Source: JBJHBP01 sp050485645
Lineage (GTDB): Bacteria > Pseudomonadota > Gammaproteobacteria > Steroidobacterales > Rariloculaceae
DNA: 64,000 nt
NCBI GenBank assembly: GCA_050485645.1
Contig: JBJHBT010000005.1
Coordinates: forward strand, 104,837-168,836
Direction: 5' to 3'
This document shows positions 33,981 through 43,207 of the stretch, piece by piece (the stretch's first letter is position 1; the number at the start of each line of letters is the position of its first letter). The notes below the pieces were generated by a model, which saw nothing but the letters and a program-made list of their open reading frames with translations, did no database searches and was not told where the DNA came from. A program made the translations under genes and the position numbers.

Positions 33981-34975
33981 CGATGGATCCGTATCTGCCC
34001 CTGATATTCATGGCCCTGATGGCGCTGGCGGTGCTGCTGTACGTGGTGCTGGACGGATTCGATCTGGGCATCGGCATCCTGCTGAACGGCGCCGACGACC
34101 GGCAGAAGGATCTGATGATCGCCGCCATCGGCCCGTTCTGGGATGCCAACGAAACCTGGCTGGTGCTTGGCGTCGGCATCCTGCTGATCGCGTTCCCGAT
34201 CGCGCACGGCGAGATCCTCACCGCGCTGTATATGCCGGTGGCCCTGATGCTGGTCGGGCTGATCCTGCGTGGCGTGGCATTCGACTTTCGTGTCAAGGCG
34301 CATGCCAATCACAAGCACCTGTGGAATCAGGCGTTCTTTGCCGGCTCGGCACTGGCCGCGGTGTCGCAGGGCTTCATGCTGGGCAGGTACATCCTGGGCT
34401 TCGAACGCGGCTGGGCGGCCGATGTCTTCGCGCTCACCATAGGGCTGTGCCTGCTCGCCGGCTATGCGCTGCTGGGCGCGACACTGCTGCTGATGAAAAC
34501 CGAAGGTGGACTCAAGGCCAAGGCCGCGCGCTGGGCGCGCCGGGCGTTGTGGCTGACCGGTGTGGGTATCGCCGCGGTGTCGATCGCCACGCCGCTGGTC
34601 AGCGCGCGCATCTTCGCCAAGTGGTTCACGCTGCCCGAGGCCATTCTGCTGTTGCAGGTGCCGCTGATGACCGCGGTGCTGTTCTTCATCGCTGATCGTG
34701 TGCTTGCAGGAACGATTCGCCAGGATCGCAGCCGTGTGTGGGAGCCGTTCGCCTGCGCGGTCGCCATCTTCGTGCTCGCGTTCACCGGGTTGGCCTACAG
34801 CCTGTATCCGTACCTGGTGGTCGACCGGTTGGATATCTGGGAAGCGGCTGCGGCACCGGAGTCGCTGAAGTTCATCCTGGTCGGGGTGGTGATCACGCTG
34901 CCAGCGATTATGGTTTACACGGTGTACGTCTATCGCGTGTTCTGGGGTTCAGTGACGGAGCTGCGCTACGACTGA
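33977..34975 (+). CDS. cioB: Cytochrome bd-type quinol oxidase subunit II (CioB/CydB)
   Basis: 332 residues, about eight helices. A GTG start at 33977 overlaps the cioA stop by four bases (GTGA); ATG 33983 is also possible. It begins with the diagnostic ALAVLLYVVLDGFDLGIGIL and has DANETWLVLGVGILLIAFPI, RGVAFDFRVKA and a final helix with TVYVYRVFWGSV. It is the structural partner of subunit I. No CydX-like small subunit can be seen in the next 150 bases, and no CydCD genes are nearby. Confidence 0.94.
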   Translation: MTMDPYLPLIFMALMALAVLLYVVLDGFDLGIGILLNGADDRQKDLMIAAIGPFWDANETWLVLGVGILLIAFPIAHGEILTALYMPVALMLVGLILRGVAFDFRVKAHANHKHLWNQAFFAGSALAAVSQGFMLGRYILGFERGWAADVFALTIGLCLLAGYALLGATLLLMKTEGGLKAKAARWARRALWLTGVGIAAVSIATPLVSARIFAKWFTLPEAILLLQVPLMTAVLFFIADRVLAGTIRQDRSRVWEPFACAVAIFVLAFTGLAYSLYPYLVVDRLDIWEAAAAPESLKFILVGVVITLPAIMVYTVYVYRVFWGSVTELRYD

Positions 34976-35353
34976 AGATGCGCTCTGCAACTCTGCGACC
35001 GGCAGCTGCCGATCCGCCCGGGGCTGGTCACGGTCGGAGATGGGATGGCGATGCCGATTGTTCCGGGCGATTTTGTGCGTGTGCGGATCAAGCCTTTTAA
35101 GGGAAAACTCTTTCATCAGGAATAATAGTAGAAAGCGCCCGCCCGTGGTCGCCAGAACGCAAACATCCTGAAATCTGACCGTCTCCGTGAAACAACATCG
35201 GGAGATGGGAAAAACGGCGATATTACAATCAGATATAAAGTCGCCAGCCGGCACTGTTGGATATAACGAACATTTATTTCCCGGTTCTTCCCGCACTGCT
35301 ACAGTCGCAAAGCCTTGGTTTTCTAGCGGGGAAAACATCCAAAGGAGGGAAAT
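34976..35353 (+). other. AT-richer upstream region of the TonB receptor gene
   Basis: 378 bases without a gene. From about 35090 the base composition turns clearly more AT-rich than its surroundings. -10-like strings occur (TATAAAG near 35234, TATAACG near 35262), but no matching -35 could be chosen. A five-base inverted pair GGCGA/TCGCC brackets 35216-35245. A strong AAAGGAGGG Shine-Dalgarno ends the region. No riboswitch was recognised. Confidence 0.5.
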
Positions 35354-38300
35354 ATGTATGATGCCAGTAAAAAGCCCGGAGGGGCTACGCCGCGCGCATT
35401 GAGTGTGTCGGTGGCATCCGCACTGGGTCTGATGTCATCAGTGGCGATGCCGGGTTCCGTCCTGGCGCAGCAACAGCCGGCAGGCGAAGTGACGGAAGAA
35501 ATCGTTGTCACCGGAACACGCATCGTGCGTCGCGATTTCGTATCCAACAGTCCGATCGTGACCATCGAGTCGGATGCCTTCGAGAACCGGACCGGGCTGA
35601 ATATCGAGTCCTACCTGAATCAGCTCCCAAGTTTCAATCCGTCGGCCGCGCCAACCATACAGACCGGGCCCGGCAGCAATCAGGACGTGCAGATCTCGAG
35701 CGTCAGCTCGGTGGGCATCGCTTCGGTGTCCCTTCGAGGATTCGGTCCGAACCGGAACCTGATTCTCGTCGACGGCCGGCGGCCAACGCCGATCAACGCA
35801 CTGATGGTAACGGACATCAATCAGATTCCTTCCGCGCTGATCGAACGGGTCGAGATCATCACCGGTGGCGCGTCGGCCGTGTACGGTGCCGACGCGGTCG
35901 GCGGCGTCACCAACTTTATTCTTCGCGACCGGTTCGAGGGCTTCGAATTCGATATCCAGAGCGGCATTACCGAAGCTGGCGATGGAGAGGAAACGCGGGT
36001 CCACGCGACATTGGGCGCCAATCTGTCCGACGGCCGCGGTAATGTCGTGATCGGTGCGGAGCGCTATGACCGCCGCGCGGCGCGCGAGATCGAACGCGAT
36101 TTCTTCACCCGCGCCTGGGGGGATCCGATGGTGGCCAGCGGCGACCTGTTCGTGTTTGGATTCAACGGTTACAACACCGGTTTCAACCTGCCCGACGCCG
36201 GTGCACTGGACGCCGTGTTCGCCGATCGGCCGGAGGGCACCGGTGTGGTGCCGGCCCCCGGTGTGCTGGCCGGCCTGCGGTTCAATCCGGACGGTTCGCT
36301 GTTCAGTCTGAATGGCGACAACCTGTGGAAATACGGCGGCCCCATCGACGGCAGGGAGTACGCGATTCAGCGGGTCTATGACCCTACCCGGCCCGGCGAG
36401 GGCGTGGAGATCGACGCCCTGAAGTGGAACAACCCGCTGTCACTGGCCAGCTCGCCGCAGGACCGCTATTCGCTGTTCGCGTCAGGCAACTATGACCTGA
36501 CCGACCGCGTCACGTTTTTCGCGCGCGGCACCTGGTCGGAAAGCAAGACGCGCACACTGCTGATCCCAACCAATGCGAGTACCGGCTGGGAAGCCGCCAT
36601 CCCCTATAATCCGGCGACCGACAGTCCGGTCGACCCGGGGCTGGACTATGGTGATCCGGCCGTCGTCGCCGCAATCCTCGACGATCCGGACGCCTTCGCG
36701 AATGCGGGCTTCATACCCACCGGGCAGCCCGGCGCCCAGCACCCGGTACCGATGGAACTGGCCGTGCTGCTGAACAGTCGCGCCGCGCCTGAAGATGCCT
36801 GGATCATGGAAACCTTTCCTCGAGACAGCTTCGACCAGCGTGCAACACAGAACACCAACACGGTATGGCAGATCGAGGCCGGACTCCAGTTCGAGCTGCC
36901 GGTTCGCGACTGGAGTGGCGAGTTCTACGTGTCCCATGGTGAATCCAGCACCTACAACACGGCGTTCGGCAACAACTCGCTGCAGCGCTGGAGAACGCTG
37001 GTGACACAACCCGACTATGGCCGCAACGTTACGATAGACGGCAACCAGGAATCGGTATTTCCCGGCTTCGGTGCCGCCCAGGTGACATGCACGAGCGGTT
37101 TCCATGACACGATCTTCCTCGGCGACACCCCGCCTTCCGATGACTGTCGGTTCGCCGTGGAGGCGCCGCTGCAGTCCCGTACACAGGGCCAGCAGGACAT
37201 TGTCGAGCTGAACTTCCAGGGTGGCCTGGCCAGCCTGCCAGCGGGTGAGCTGCGTGCCGCGCTCGGTTTGCAGTATCGGAAAATTCGGCGCAGTTCTATC
37301 CCGACATCCTGCAGTCCACGGCCTCCTTCACCGACCAGGTTATCGGCGTCTATCCGACGTCCTACATGGATGCATCGACGTCGGTGAACGACTACTACGG
37401 CGAGCTGCTGGTGCCCATCGTGCCCCGATTCGAGATCGAGCTCGGCGCGCGGTATTCCGATTACGAGCACGCAAGCAACGAGTGGACGTACAAACTGCTG
37501 GCGAACGCGATGGTCAGCGATCAGGTGCGGCTGCGAGGCGGCTACAACAAGGCGACGCGTGCGCCGAATCTTGGTGAGCTGTTTCTGAACCGCCAGGAGA
37601 TTTTCACCATCGGCGGGGCAAACTTTGGTGATCCCTGCGGACTGCGTTCGAATGCGCCCTTCGGAGCCGGCGGTGCGGCCGAGGATCCGGATCCGCCTGC
37701 CGGTGCACCGCCCACCCAGATCGCGAGCGGTCAGACTGAAGAAGGGGCCATGAGCACCTATTTGATCTGTCAGGAACAGATGGGAGAGGCCGGCGCCGCT
37801 CAGTACTACAGCCAGCCCGCCGACGGAGCGGAGGGCACCCAGTTCAACTGGGTGCTGCAGGAAGGCAACCCGGCACTGGATTCGGAAACGGCCGACACCT
37901 ATACGCTGGGACTGGTCTATACGTCGCTTTCGTCGCGTCCGTGGCTGTCCGGGTTCACCGCGTCGATCGACTGGTGGAAGGTGGACATTGAAAACGCGAT
38001 CCAGCAGTACTCCGTCGACTACGCGCGGTTTCTCTGCTACGGCACTGTTGTGGCGACGACCCAGGCTGAAGCCGCGGCTCAGGCCGCGACACCGGCCTGT
38101 CAGAACGTCGACCGGATCGCGGGCAGCGGTGGCCCGGCAACCGTGCTGATTGCGTACGACAACCAGGCGACGATCGCAACGTCGGGCGTGGATCTGGCGG
38201 TCAACTGGATGTACAGCCTGCGCAACGGACCGGGTGCAATCGGCGTGAACATGCAGGCGTCATGGCTCGATTACTATCGCACCAAGCAGTCACCCGCCGA

Positions 38301-38844
38301 TTTCGACGTTGAGACCGACTGGCGAGGCTCTCTCGGGCCGAATCTGGCCGGCACCAATGCGGGCGCCTACAGGTACAGGGTGTTCACCTCGCTGGGATAC
38401 TTCCGTGACAACTTCAGCGTCAATCTGCGGTGGCGGCATCTGCCTTCCGTCTGGAGCATCGCGCACGCAAGCCAGCAGGCGGTGATCCGCAACAACCAGG
38501 CCGTGGCCGGCGGAGGTGATGGCGTCCTGTTGTCGTACACGCCGAACACTGATCTGAAGGCAAGCAGTTATAACGTCTACGACGTGTCGGTTAACTGGAA
38601 CCTCACAGACACGATTTCGCTTCGCGGCGGCATCGATAATCTGTTTGATACGAAGCCGACGGTGACCGGCGCCAGCAGAGGTTTCCCGGCTGGCACCGAT
38701 CTGGGTGCGGTCTGTGGTGACGCGCCCGGATGCCAGAACCCGGTCGACTTCAGCATGCCCAGTTCCGGTGCCGGAATTACCAACGGTGGATACTACGATG
38801 TCCTTGGGCGTCGTGCGTTCGTCGGCCTGAAAGTTCGGTTCTGA
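35354..38844 (+). pseudogene. TonB-dependent receptor with a one-base frameshift
   Basis: A large outer-membrane receptor; repaired length about 1163 residues. ATG 35354 follows AAAGGAGGG. After a signal peptide (VASALGLMSSVAMPGSVLAQ) comes the TonB-box-like TEEIVVTGTRI, the plug (LNQLPSFNPSAAPT, SLRGFGPNRNLILVDGRR, VEIITGGASAVYGADAVGGV) and the barrel. The first frame ends at 37387. The second part runs from about 37285 to 38844 in another frame and ends with the receptor C-terminus VLGRRAFVGLKVRF. Adding one A to the A4 run at 37280-37283 restores LQYRKNSAQFYPDIL across the break. Either a real recent inactivation or a homopolymer error. Such receptors of the proteobacterial oar/SusC-like type import large or bulky nutrients. 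Confidence 0.88.
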
Positions 38845-38950
38845 CGGTTCTGACGGCAATAACCTGCGTGTGCGACGCAAGCGGCGGGCCCTCCGGCCCG
38901 CCGCTTACTTGATCTTCAGCGATATCCCGCCTGTCAGTGCTCCGCCGCCG

Positions 38951-40384
38951 TTACGGCAGCCGCACAGGCTCCCCCGTCACCGGATTCGGATAGTGAAACG
39001 GCGGCAGGAACGCGCTTGGATACATCTCGAACGGCACGCTTGGCGGCAGGTCGGGCGGATTCTCTTCGGTGATGCCCGGTGGCGGACGCGGCACGGCGTC
39101 GCGCCAGCCCAGCGCATAGGGCACGAAGTAGGTGTTGAACACCTGGTCCCAGCGGAATTTCCACACGCCGTCTTCCTTCACGAGACGGTTCTCGTAGACA
39201 CCGCCCATGAACATCGCGTAGTTGCCATGTTCGCCCATCATGCTGAACGCGCGTGATCGCTGGTGTGCGGTCTGTCCGTCGTCGGCCACGTGGATGACTG
39301 GCTGAAACTGCATGTGGTTGTGCAGCAGTCCATGGTGTATGCCCGGCTCGCCATACAGATTCAGATTGCGGCGCACGCTCTCCGGACCCACGTACACGCC
39401 ACGCTGCGCAATCTCGATGGCACCGTCACCGGAAAACGTTGCGGCCAGGTTGTCCCACTCGTTGCGCGCCAGGTAATAGCCGTAGATCACATGCAGGCGT
39501 TCGATCTCGTCCAGGTCCTCCAGCAGCCCGAGTCGATGCGACAGGGCGGCCAGCCGCTGATCAAGCTGGTCGGCGTCTGCCGCCGGCGCCGGAGCGAAGT
39601 CCGCGGGCGATGCGTCGTACACCGGGCCGCCGGTCACCGGATGCGGGTAGTGGAACGGCGCCACCGACCAGGTGGGGAATGACTGAAAGTCGGTGGTGTT
39701 CGGCCCATCCGGCGTCACCTGGTTGTGCGGCCACGGATCGGTCAGTGCACTCACGCTCCAGCCATCCTCATAGGGCGTGTACAGGGTGACGAACAGGCGC
39801 AGGTTGCGAATCTTCCAGACGCCGTCCTGCTTCACATAGTCGTTCTCGTAAACACCGACGCCCCAGTTCGCGTATTCCTGCCAGACGGCCTCCTGCGCGA
39901 ACAGCCGCCAGCGTCCCTGTGCGCTTTGCCCGTCGGGTGCCACATGCACGATGGGTTGCAACTGCATCTGGTCGAACAGGCGGTTGGGCTGCGGGTATTC
40001 CTCACCATGGCCGCGCATGAATGCAAGGATGCTGTCACGGCCTTCGTACACGCCGCGGCCGCTCACCTCCAGTGTGGCATCGTCGGTGAACAGCGCCGCG
40101 GCCTGCGTCCAGAGGTGCTTGTCCATGTAGAACCCCCAGGTGCGCTGCAGCCGTTCGATGTCGGCGAGGTCTTCAAGCAGCTGTACCTCCTGTTCGAGTG
40201 TGGCGGCACGCGCGGCAAGCCGTTCGAACTCCGACTGCGCGAACGCGCTGCCACAGAACAGGGTCGCCACGGCGAGTATCGCACCGGACACGGCCGTCAC
40301 CGCGCGCCGGCGGATAGGTACGGTGACCCGGATCGCTCTGCTGCGGGGAGCGGTTACGCACGATGGGTTGTGTTGGCTGTACAT
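38951..40384 (-). CDS. Exported protein with two tandem SnoaL-like (NTF2-fold) domains
   Basis: 477 residues. A long basic N-terminus and a hydrophobic segment (VSGAILAVATLFCGSAFA) form the signal. Two SnoaL/NTF2-like domains follow. The first (about 65-225) has LADIERLQRTWGFYMDKHLW, DDATLEVSGRGVYEG and YENDYVKQDGVWKIRNL. The second (about 290-440) has LDEIERLHVIYGYYLARNEW, GDGAIEIAQRGVYVG and YENRLVKEDGVWKFRWD. Each domain ends in a FHYPxPVTGxPV peptide. It starts two bases after the related single-domain gene, so the pair is co-translated. SnoaL-like proteins include dehydratases, cyclases and hydrolases of small hydrophobic molecules; the substrate here is unknown. Confidence 0.8.
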   Translation of the reverse strand: MYSQHNPSCVTAPRSRAIRVTVPIRRRAVTAVSGAILAVATLFCGSAFAQSEFERLAARAATLEQEVQLLEDLADIERLQRTWGFYMDKHLWTQAAALFTDDATLEVSGRGVYEGRDSILAFMRGHGEEYPQPNRLFDQMQLQPIVHVAPDGQSAQGRWRLFAQEAVWQEYANWGVGVYENDYVKQDGVWKIRNLRLFVTLYTPYEDGWSVSALTDPWPHNQVTPDGPNTTDFQSFPTWSVAPFHYPHPVTGGPVYDASPADFAPAPAADADQLDQRLAALSHRLGLLEDLDEIERLHVIYGYYLARNEWDNLAATFSGDGAIEIAQRGVYVGPESVRRNLNLYGEPGIHHGLLHNHMQFQPVIHVADDGQTAHQRSRAFSMMGEHGNYAMFMGGVYENRLVKEDGVWKFRWDQVFNTYFVPYALGWRDAVPRPPPGITEENPPDLPPSVPFEMYPSAFLPPFHYPNPVTGEPVRLP

Positions 40385-40386
40385 CG

Positions 40387-41142
40387 CTATTCCCCCGTCA
40401 CCGGATTCGGAAAATGGAACGGCGGCAGGAAGGTATTCGGCCAGGTCTCGTACGGCATGCTGGGTGGGCGGTCCGGCGGCAGTTCGTCAGACACCCAGAT
40501 GCCGCCGTTCAGGTCATCGTGATTCATCCAGCCATGTTCGTAGGGTACGACGACGGTCTGGAACCAGTGCAGGCGGGCGATTCGCCACACGCCGTCCTGC
40601 TTCACGTACTCGTTCTCGTACGGGCCTTCGCCCCAGTACGCATCGCCCCCGTACTCACCGCCCATGATGATGTTGCGCCAGCGGGCCTGCGCCCGCGTGC
40701 CATCCCGACCCACGGTGACCACCGGCATGAACTGGATGTGTTCGTTCAGCGTCCCTTCGCTCAGGCCCGCACGACCGCCCCCCAGCGCTTGCAGGTACTC
40801 GCGAACCCGTTCGCGACCGGCGTAGACGCCGTCGAGTCCGAACTCGATGGTGCCGTCGTCGGCGAACAGATCGGCCGCTTCATCCCACAGACCGCGATCG
40901 ATGTAGTAGCCGAAGGCATGCTGAATGCGTTTGATCTGACGCTCATCTTCAAGGCGGGTTCTGCGCTCCTCCAGCGCTTCGACCGTACTGCGCAGCTGCG
41001 CAAGCCTGGCGGCCTCGTCGGTATCGGTAGCCGGGCGATGACGCTCGCAGGCCGCGGCAGTGACTGCGATGGCGATCATGGTCAGCGCCACGATCGGGCT
41101 CGTTGCCATGGTTGTCGTTGGTGGAACGGTTGTTCGCCGCAC
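40387..41142 (-). CDS. SnoaL-like (NTF2-fold) lipoprotein
   Basis: 251 residues. The N-terminal hydrophobic segment ends TAAAC, a likely lipobox. A helical stretch (LAQLRSTVEALEERRTRLED) leads into one SnoaL-like domain: IKRIQHAFGYYIDRGLWDEA, DDGTIEFGLDGVYAG, YENEYVKQDGVWRIARL. The C-terminal PPFHFPNPVTGE is also present at the end of each domain of the next gene, so the proteins are paralogues made by duplication. Its TAG lies two bases before the ATG of the two-domain protein. The catalytic role is unknown; the conserved Asp/His arrangement of scytalone-dehydratase-like members cannot be confirmed by eye. Confidence 0.8.
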   Translation of the reverse strand: MRRTTVPPTTTMATSPIVALTMIAIAVTAAACERHRPATDTDEAARLAQLRSTVEALEERRTRLEDERQIKRIQHAFGYYIDRGLWDEAADLFADDGTIEFGLDGVYAGRERVREYLQALGGGRAGLSEGTLNEHIQFMPVVTVGRDGTRAQARWRNIIMGGEYGGDAYWGEGPYENEYVKQDGVWRIARLHWFQTVVVPYEHGWMNHDDLNGGIWVSDELPPDRPPSMPYETWPNTFLPPFHFPNPVTGE

Positions 41143-41180
41143 GGCCGGGCCCCCCGCCTCAGCTGTCGTATTGGCGGTGA

Positions 41181-42335
41181 TTATCGCGATTGCGCGGGCG
41201 CTTGGCCAATCGCTGCCGGAATGCCGGCACGTGCGGGGATGAAGCCGCTGCGGAGTTCGGTCTGGATCTGGTCGAAATGGCGATCCAGCAACAGGTCGTA
41301 GCCCGCCACCAGTTCCGTGCGCATATCGGCATGCAGCTGTTCGAGGCCTTCTTTCAGCGCCTGTTCCAGTTCGTCGCGGTTGATGTGTTCATCCAGGCGC
41401 AGCAGCAGCCAGTCGGTAGCCAGCCATGCGGCGGCGCCCGCCACCAGGCCGCAGCCGATCGCAGCCACGCCGGCCGGCGCACACAGTGTGGTGCCGGTGG
41501 TGGCGGCGCTGCCCGCACGCGCCGCGCCGCGGCCCGCGGAGCGTGCGGCGGCACGGCCGGCCACCGCCGGATTGCGGGCGCCAGCCGCCCGCCACAGCGC
41601 GGGACCGGCTGCGACACCGCCGGCTGTCAGCGTGCTCAGCGAGACGCGCGTTTGCAGCGCGTCGGCTTCGCGTACCAGCAGCGAGGCGAGCAGAGGATCC
41701 AGCGCCAGTGCCTGGGCCGGCATCGCCGGGTCCCCTTCAGCGGGGGCGGGGACGCGGTACGGCGCGAGTCTGGCGGTGAGCGCTGTCAGCCAGCTGTGGT
41801 GCAGTTCGCTCTGCCGGGTGGCCAGGGCTTGCGCGGCGGCCTGCTGGAGGGCGAGCAGGTCATCCGCCCACTGCTCCTCGGGCAGCAGCATTTGTGCCGC
41901 CTGTGCGGCGACATAGCCGGATTCGGCAAGATTCGCAAAGGCCAGTGCGGCCATGGCCAGGCGGCTGTACTCGCCGCCCAGCGAGTAGTACCAGTCGGCG
42001 AACGCCGGGATGCGGTCGACGGCCGTGGCAAACACCTGTTGCAGACGGACATCCAGCTCGGCGATCACTTCGTCGCGCGTGGCGCCCTGGGCGGCCGCGA
42101 AGTGGCCGGTGGAGAAGTCGCTCAGCCAGCTGAGCACAGCCGGGTCCACTCGATAGTGCTCACCGGCCACGGTGAGCGGAATGGTGGCCCGCGACCAGCC
42201 GTGCTGCTCATGGCTGGTGACCAGCCACAGCAGCGTCACGGTCGCCAGTGTGACCACGGCGAGACCCGCGGCCCGGGCCGCGGGCTGCGATGCACCGCGG
42301 TCAGCGGCCAAGTGGGCGGTTGCGTAGGCGTTCAT
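41181..42335 (-). CDS. Uncharacterised inner-membrane protein with two hydrophobic segments
   Basis: 384 residues of unknown function. One N-terminal membrane helix (AGLAVVTLATVTLLWLVTS), a large middle region with DEVIAELDVRLQQVFATAVD and IPAFADWYYSLGGEYSRLAM, then a Gly/Ala-rich hydrophobic segment (PAGVAAIGCGLVAGAAAWLA). A C-terminal helix follows (LEQALKEGLEQLHADMRTEL), with YDLLLDRHFDQIQTEL. The IPxFxDWYYSxxGEYxRL pattern seems familiar from uncharacterised proteobacterial membrane proteins, but I cannot name a family. The start overlaps the end of the upstream membrane-protein gene by 35 bases, so the two are likely translated together and may form a complex. Confidence 0.65.
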   Translation of the reverse strand: MNAYATAHLAADRGASQPAARAAGLAVVTLATVTLLWLVTSHEQHGWSRATIPLTVAGEHYRVDPAVLSWLSDFSTGHFAAAQGATRDEVIAELDVRLQQVFATAVDRIPAFADWYYSLGGEYSRLAMAALAFANLAESGYVAAQAAQMLLPEEQWADDLLALQQAAAQALATRQSELHHSWLTALTARLAPYRVPAPAEGDPAMPAQALALDPLLASLLVREADALQTRVSLSTLTAGGVAAGPALWRAAGARNPAVAGRAAARSAGRGAARAGSAATTGTTLCAPAGVAAIGCGLVAGAAAWLATDWLLLRLDEHINRDELEQALKEGLEQLHADMRTELVAGYDLLLDRHFDQIQTELRSGFIPARAGIPAAIGQAPAQSR

Positions 42336-43158
42336 GTGTGATCAGCGTGGCACTCAGTAATGACAGATATGACCACACAAACAGCGCTTCTTCTGCAAGT
42401 ATCACCACCCAGCCGGCCGCCTGCGTGAACGACACCCCCGGTTGTGGCAGCAATTGCTGGCCCAGCCAGTATTTCAGCCCGTCCTTGGCGGCCGCCAGCT
42501 CCAGCAGCAGGCCGGCCAGATCACTGCGCGCGGCTTCGCGCTCCACGAAGTACCACACCGCGCTGTCCAGCCGCACGCCGCCCAGTTCCGGCTGCGGCTG
42601 GTGGTAGGCCAGCGTGACCAGTGCCGCCATCAGCAGCACGCCGACCACTGCGATGGCGATGCGCCATGCCAGCTCAGTCAGCCAGACGGGATTGGCCTGC
42701 CCGGCCAGCATGCGCGTGACCCGTGCCTGCAGCGGCGCGAGCAGCAACGCGGCTGCGATCAGTGCTACCCAGACGGCGGTTGTCTCGATGCGCAGCAGCG
42801 CGATGATCGACACCACGGCCAACACACAGGACAGCACGCCAATGCGTATCGCCATCACGAGGCCGCCGCGCCAGCGCCGCGCGATCGTGCTGTCGGCATG
42901 CAGATAGGCCAGCAGGAATGCACGCCGGCGAATCCGCGCGCGAATGAACAGACCGGTGGCGAGCAGCGCCGACATGGTGAGCCAGATGAGGATCAGCACC
43001 GGTTCCGTCAGCGTGCGGCCGTAGAGGTGCAGTCCCCACAGCACAGCGGTGACACCAAGTGCCAACAGCACGTTGGGCAGCAATCCACCGGCACCTGCGG
43101 TGACAGCTGGTTCTGAAGGCGCGGGCGGGACCCGCGGCGGGCGCGTGGCCTGATTCAT
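42301..43158 (-). CDS. Uncharacterised polytopic membrane protein
   Basis: 285 residues, about five membrane helices (LPNVLLALGVTAVLWGLHLY, VLILIWLTMSALLATGLFI, GVLSCVLAVVSIIALL, AVWVALIAAALLLAPL, IAIAVVGVLLMAALVTLAY). A non-membrane stretch of about 60 residues follows (LDSAVWYFVEREAARSDLAG, LKYWLGQQLLPQPG), then one more helix. No family is recognised. Its last 35 bases overlap the next gene in another frame, which suggests a coupled pair with the protein at 41181. No Shine-Dalgarno is obvious before ATG 43158. It is divergent from the MFS gene. Confidence 0.65.
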   Translation of the reverse strand: MNQATRPPRVPPAPSEPAVTAGAGGLLPNVLLALGVTAVLWGLHLYGRTLTEPVLILIWLTMSALLATGLFIRARIRRRAFLLAYLHADSTIARRWRGGLVMAIRIGVLSCVLAVVSIIALLRIETTAVWVALIAAALLLAPLQARVTRMLAGQANPVWLTELAWRIAIAVVGVLLMAALVTLAYHQPQPELGGVRLDSAVWYFVEREAARSDLAGLLLELAAAKDGLKYWLGQQLLPQPGVSFTQAAGWVVILAEEALFVWSYLSLLSATLITHERLRNRPLGR

Positions 43159-43207
43159 ACCACATGCATCTTATACGGCGACTGGGTTAGAGTCGCCAGC
43201 CAAGGCG

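Noticed and set aside
34978..35100. Possible CydX-like small subunit after cioB
   Set aside because: The short frame starting at 34979 has no membrane helix or conserved Tyr/Trp pattern; it is Ala/Asp/Gly/Arg-rich.
35160..35353. Cobalamin or other riboswitch before the TonB receptor
   Set aside because: No B12-box or other known aptamer core could be read; only AT-richness and a weak five-base inverted pair are present.
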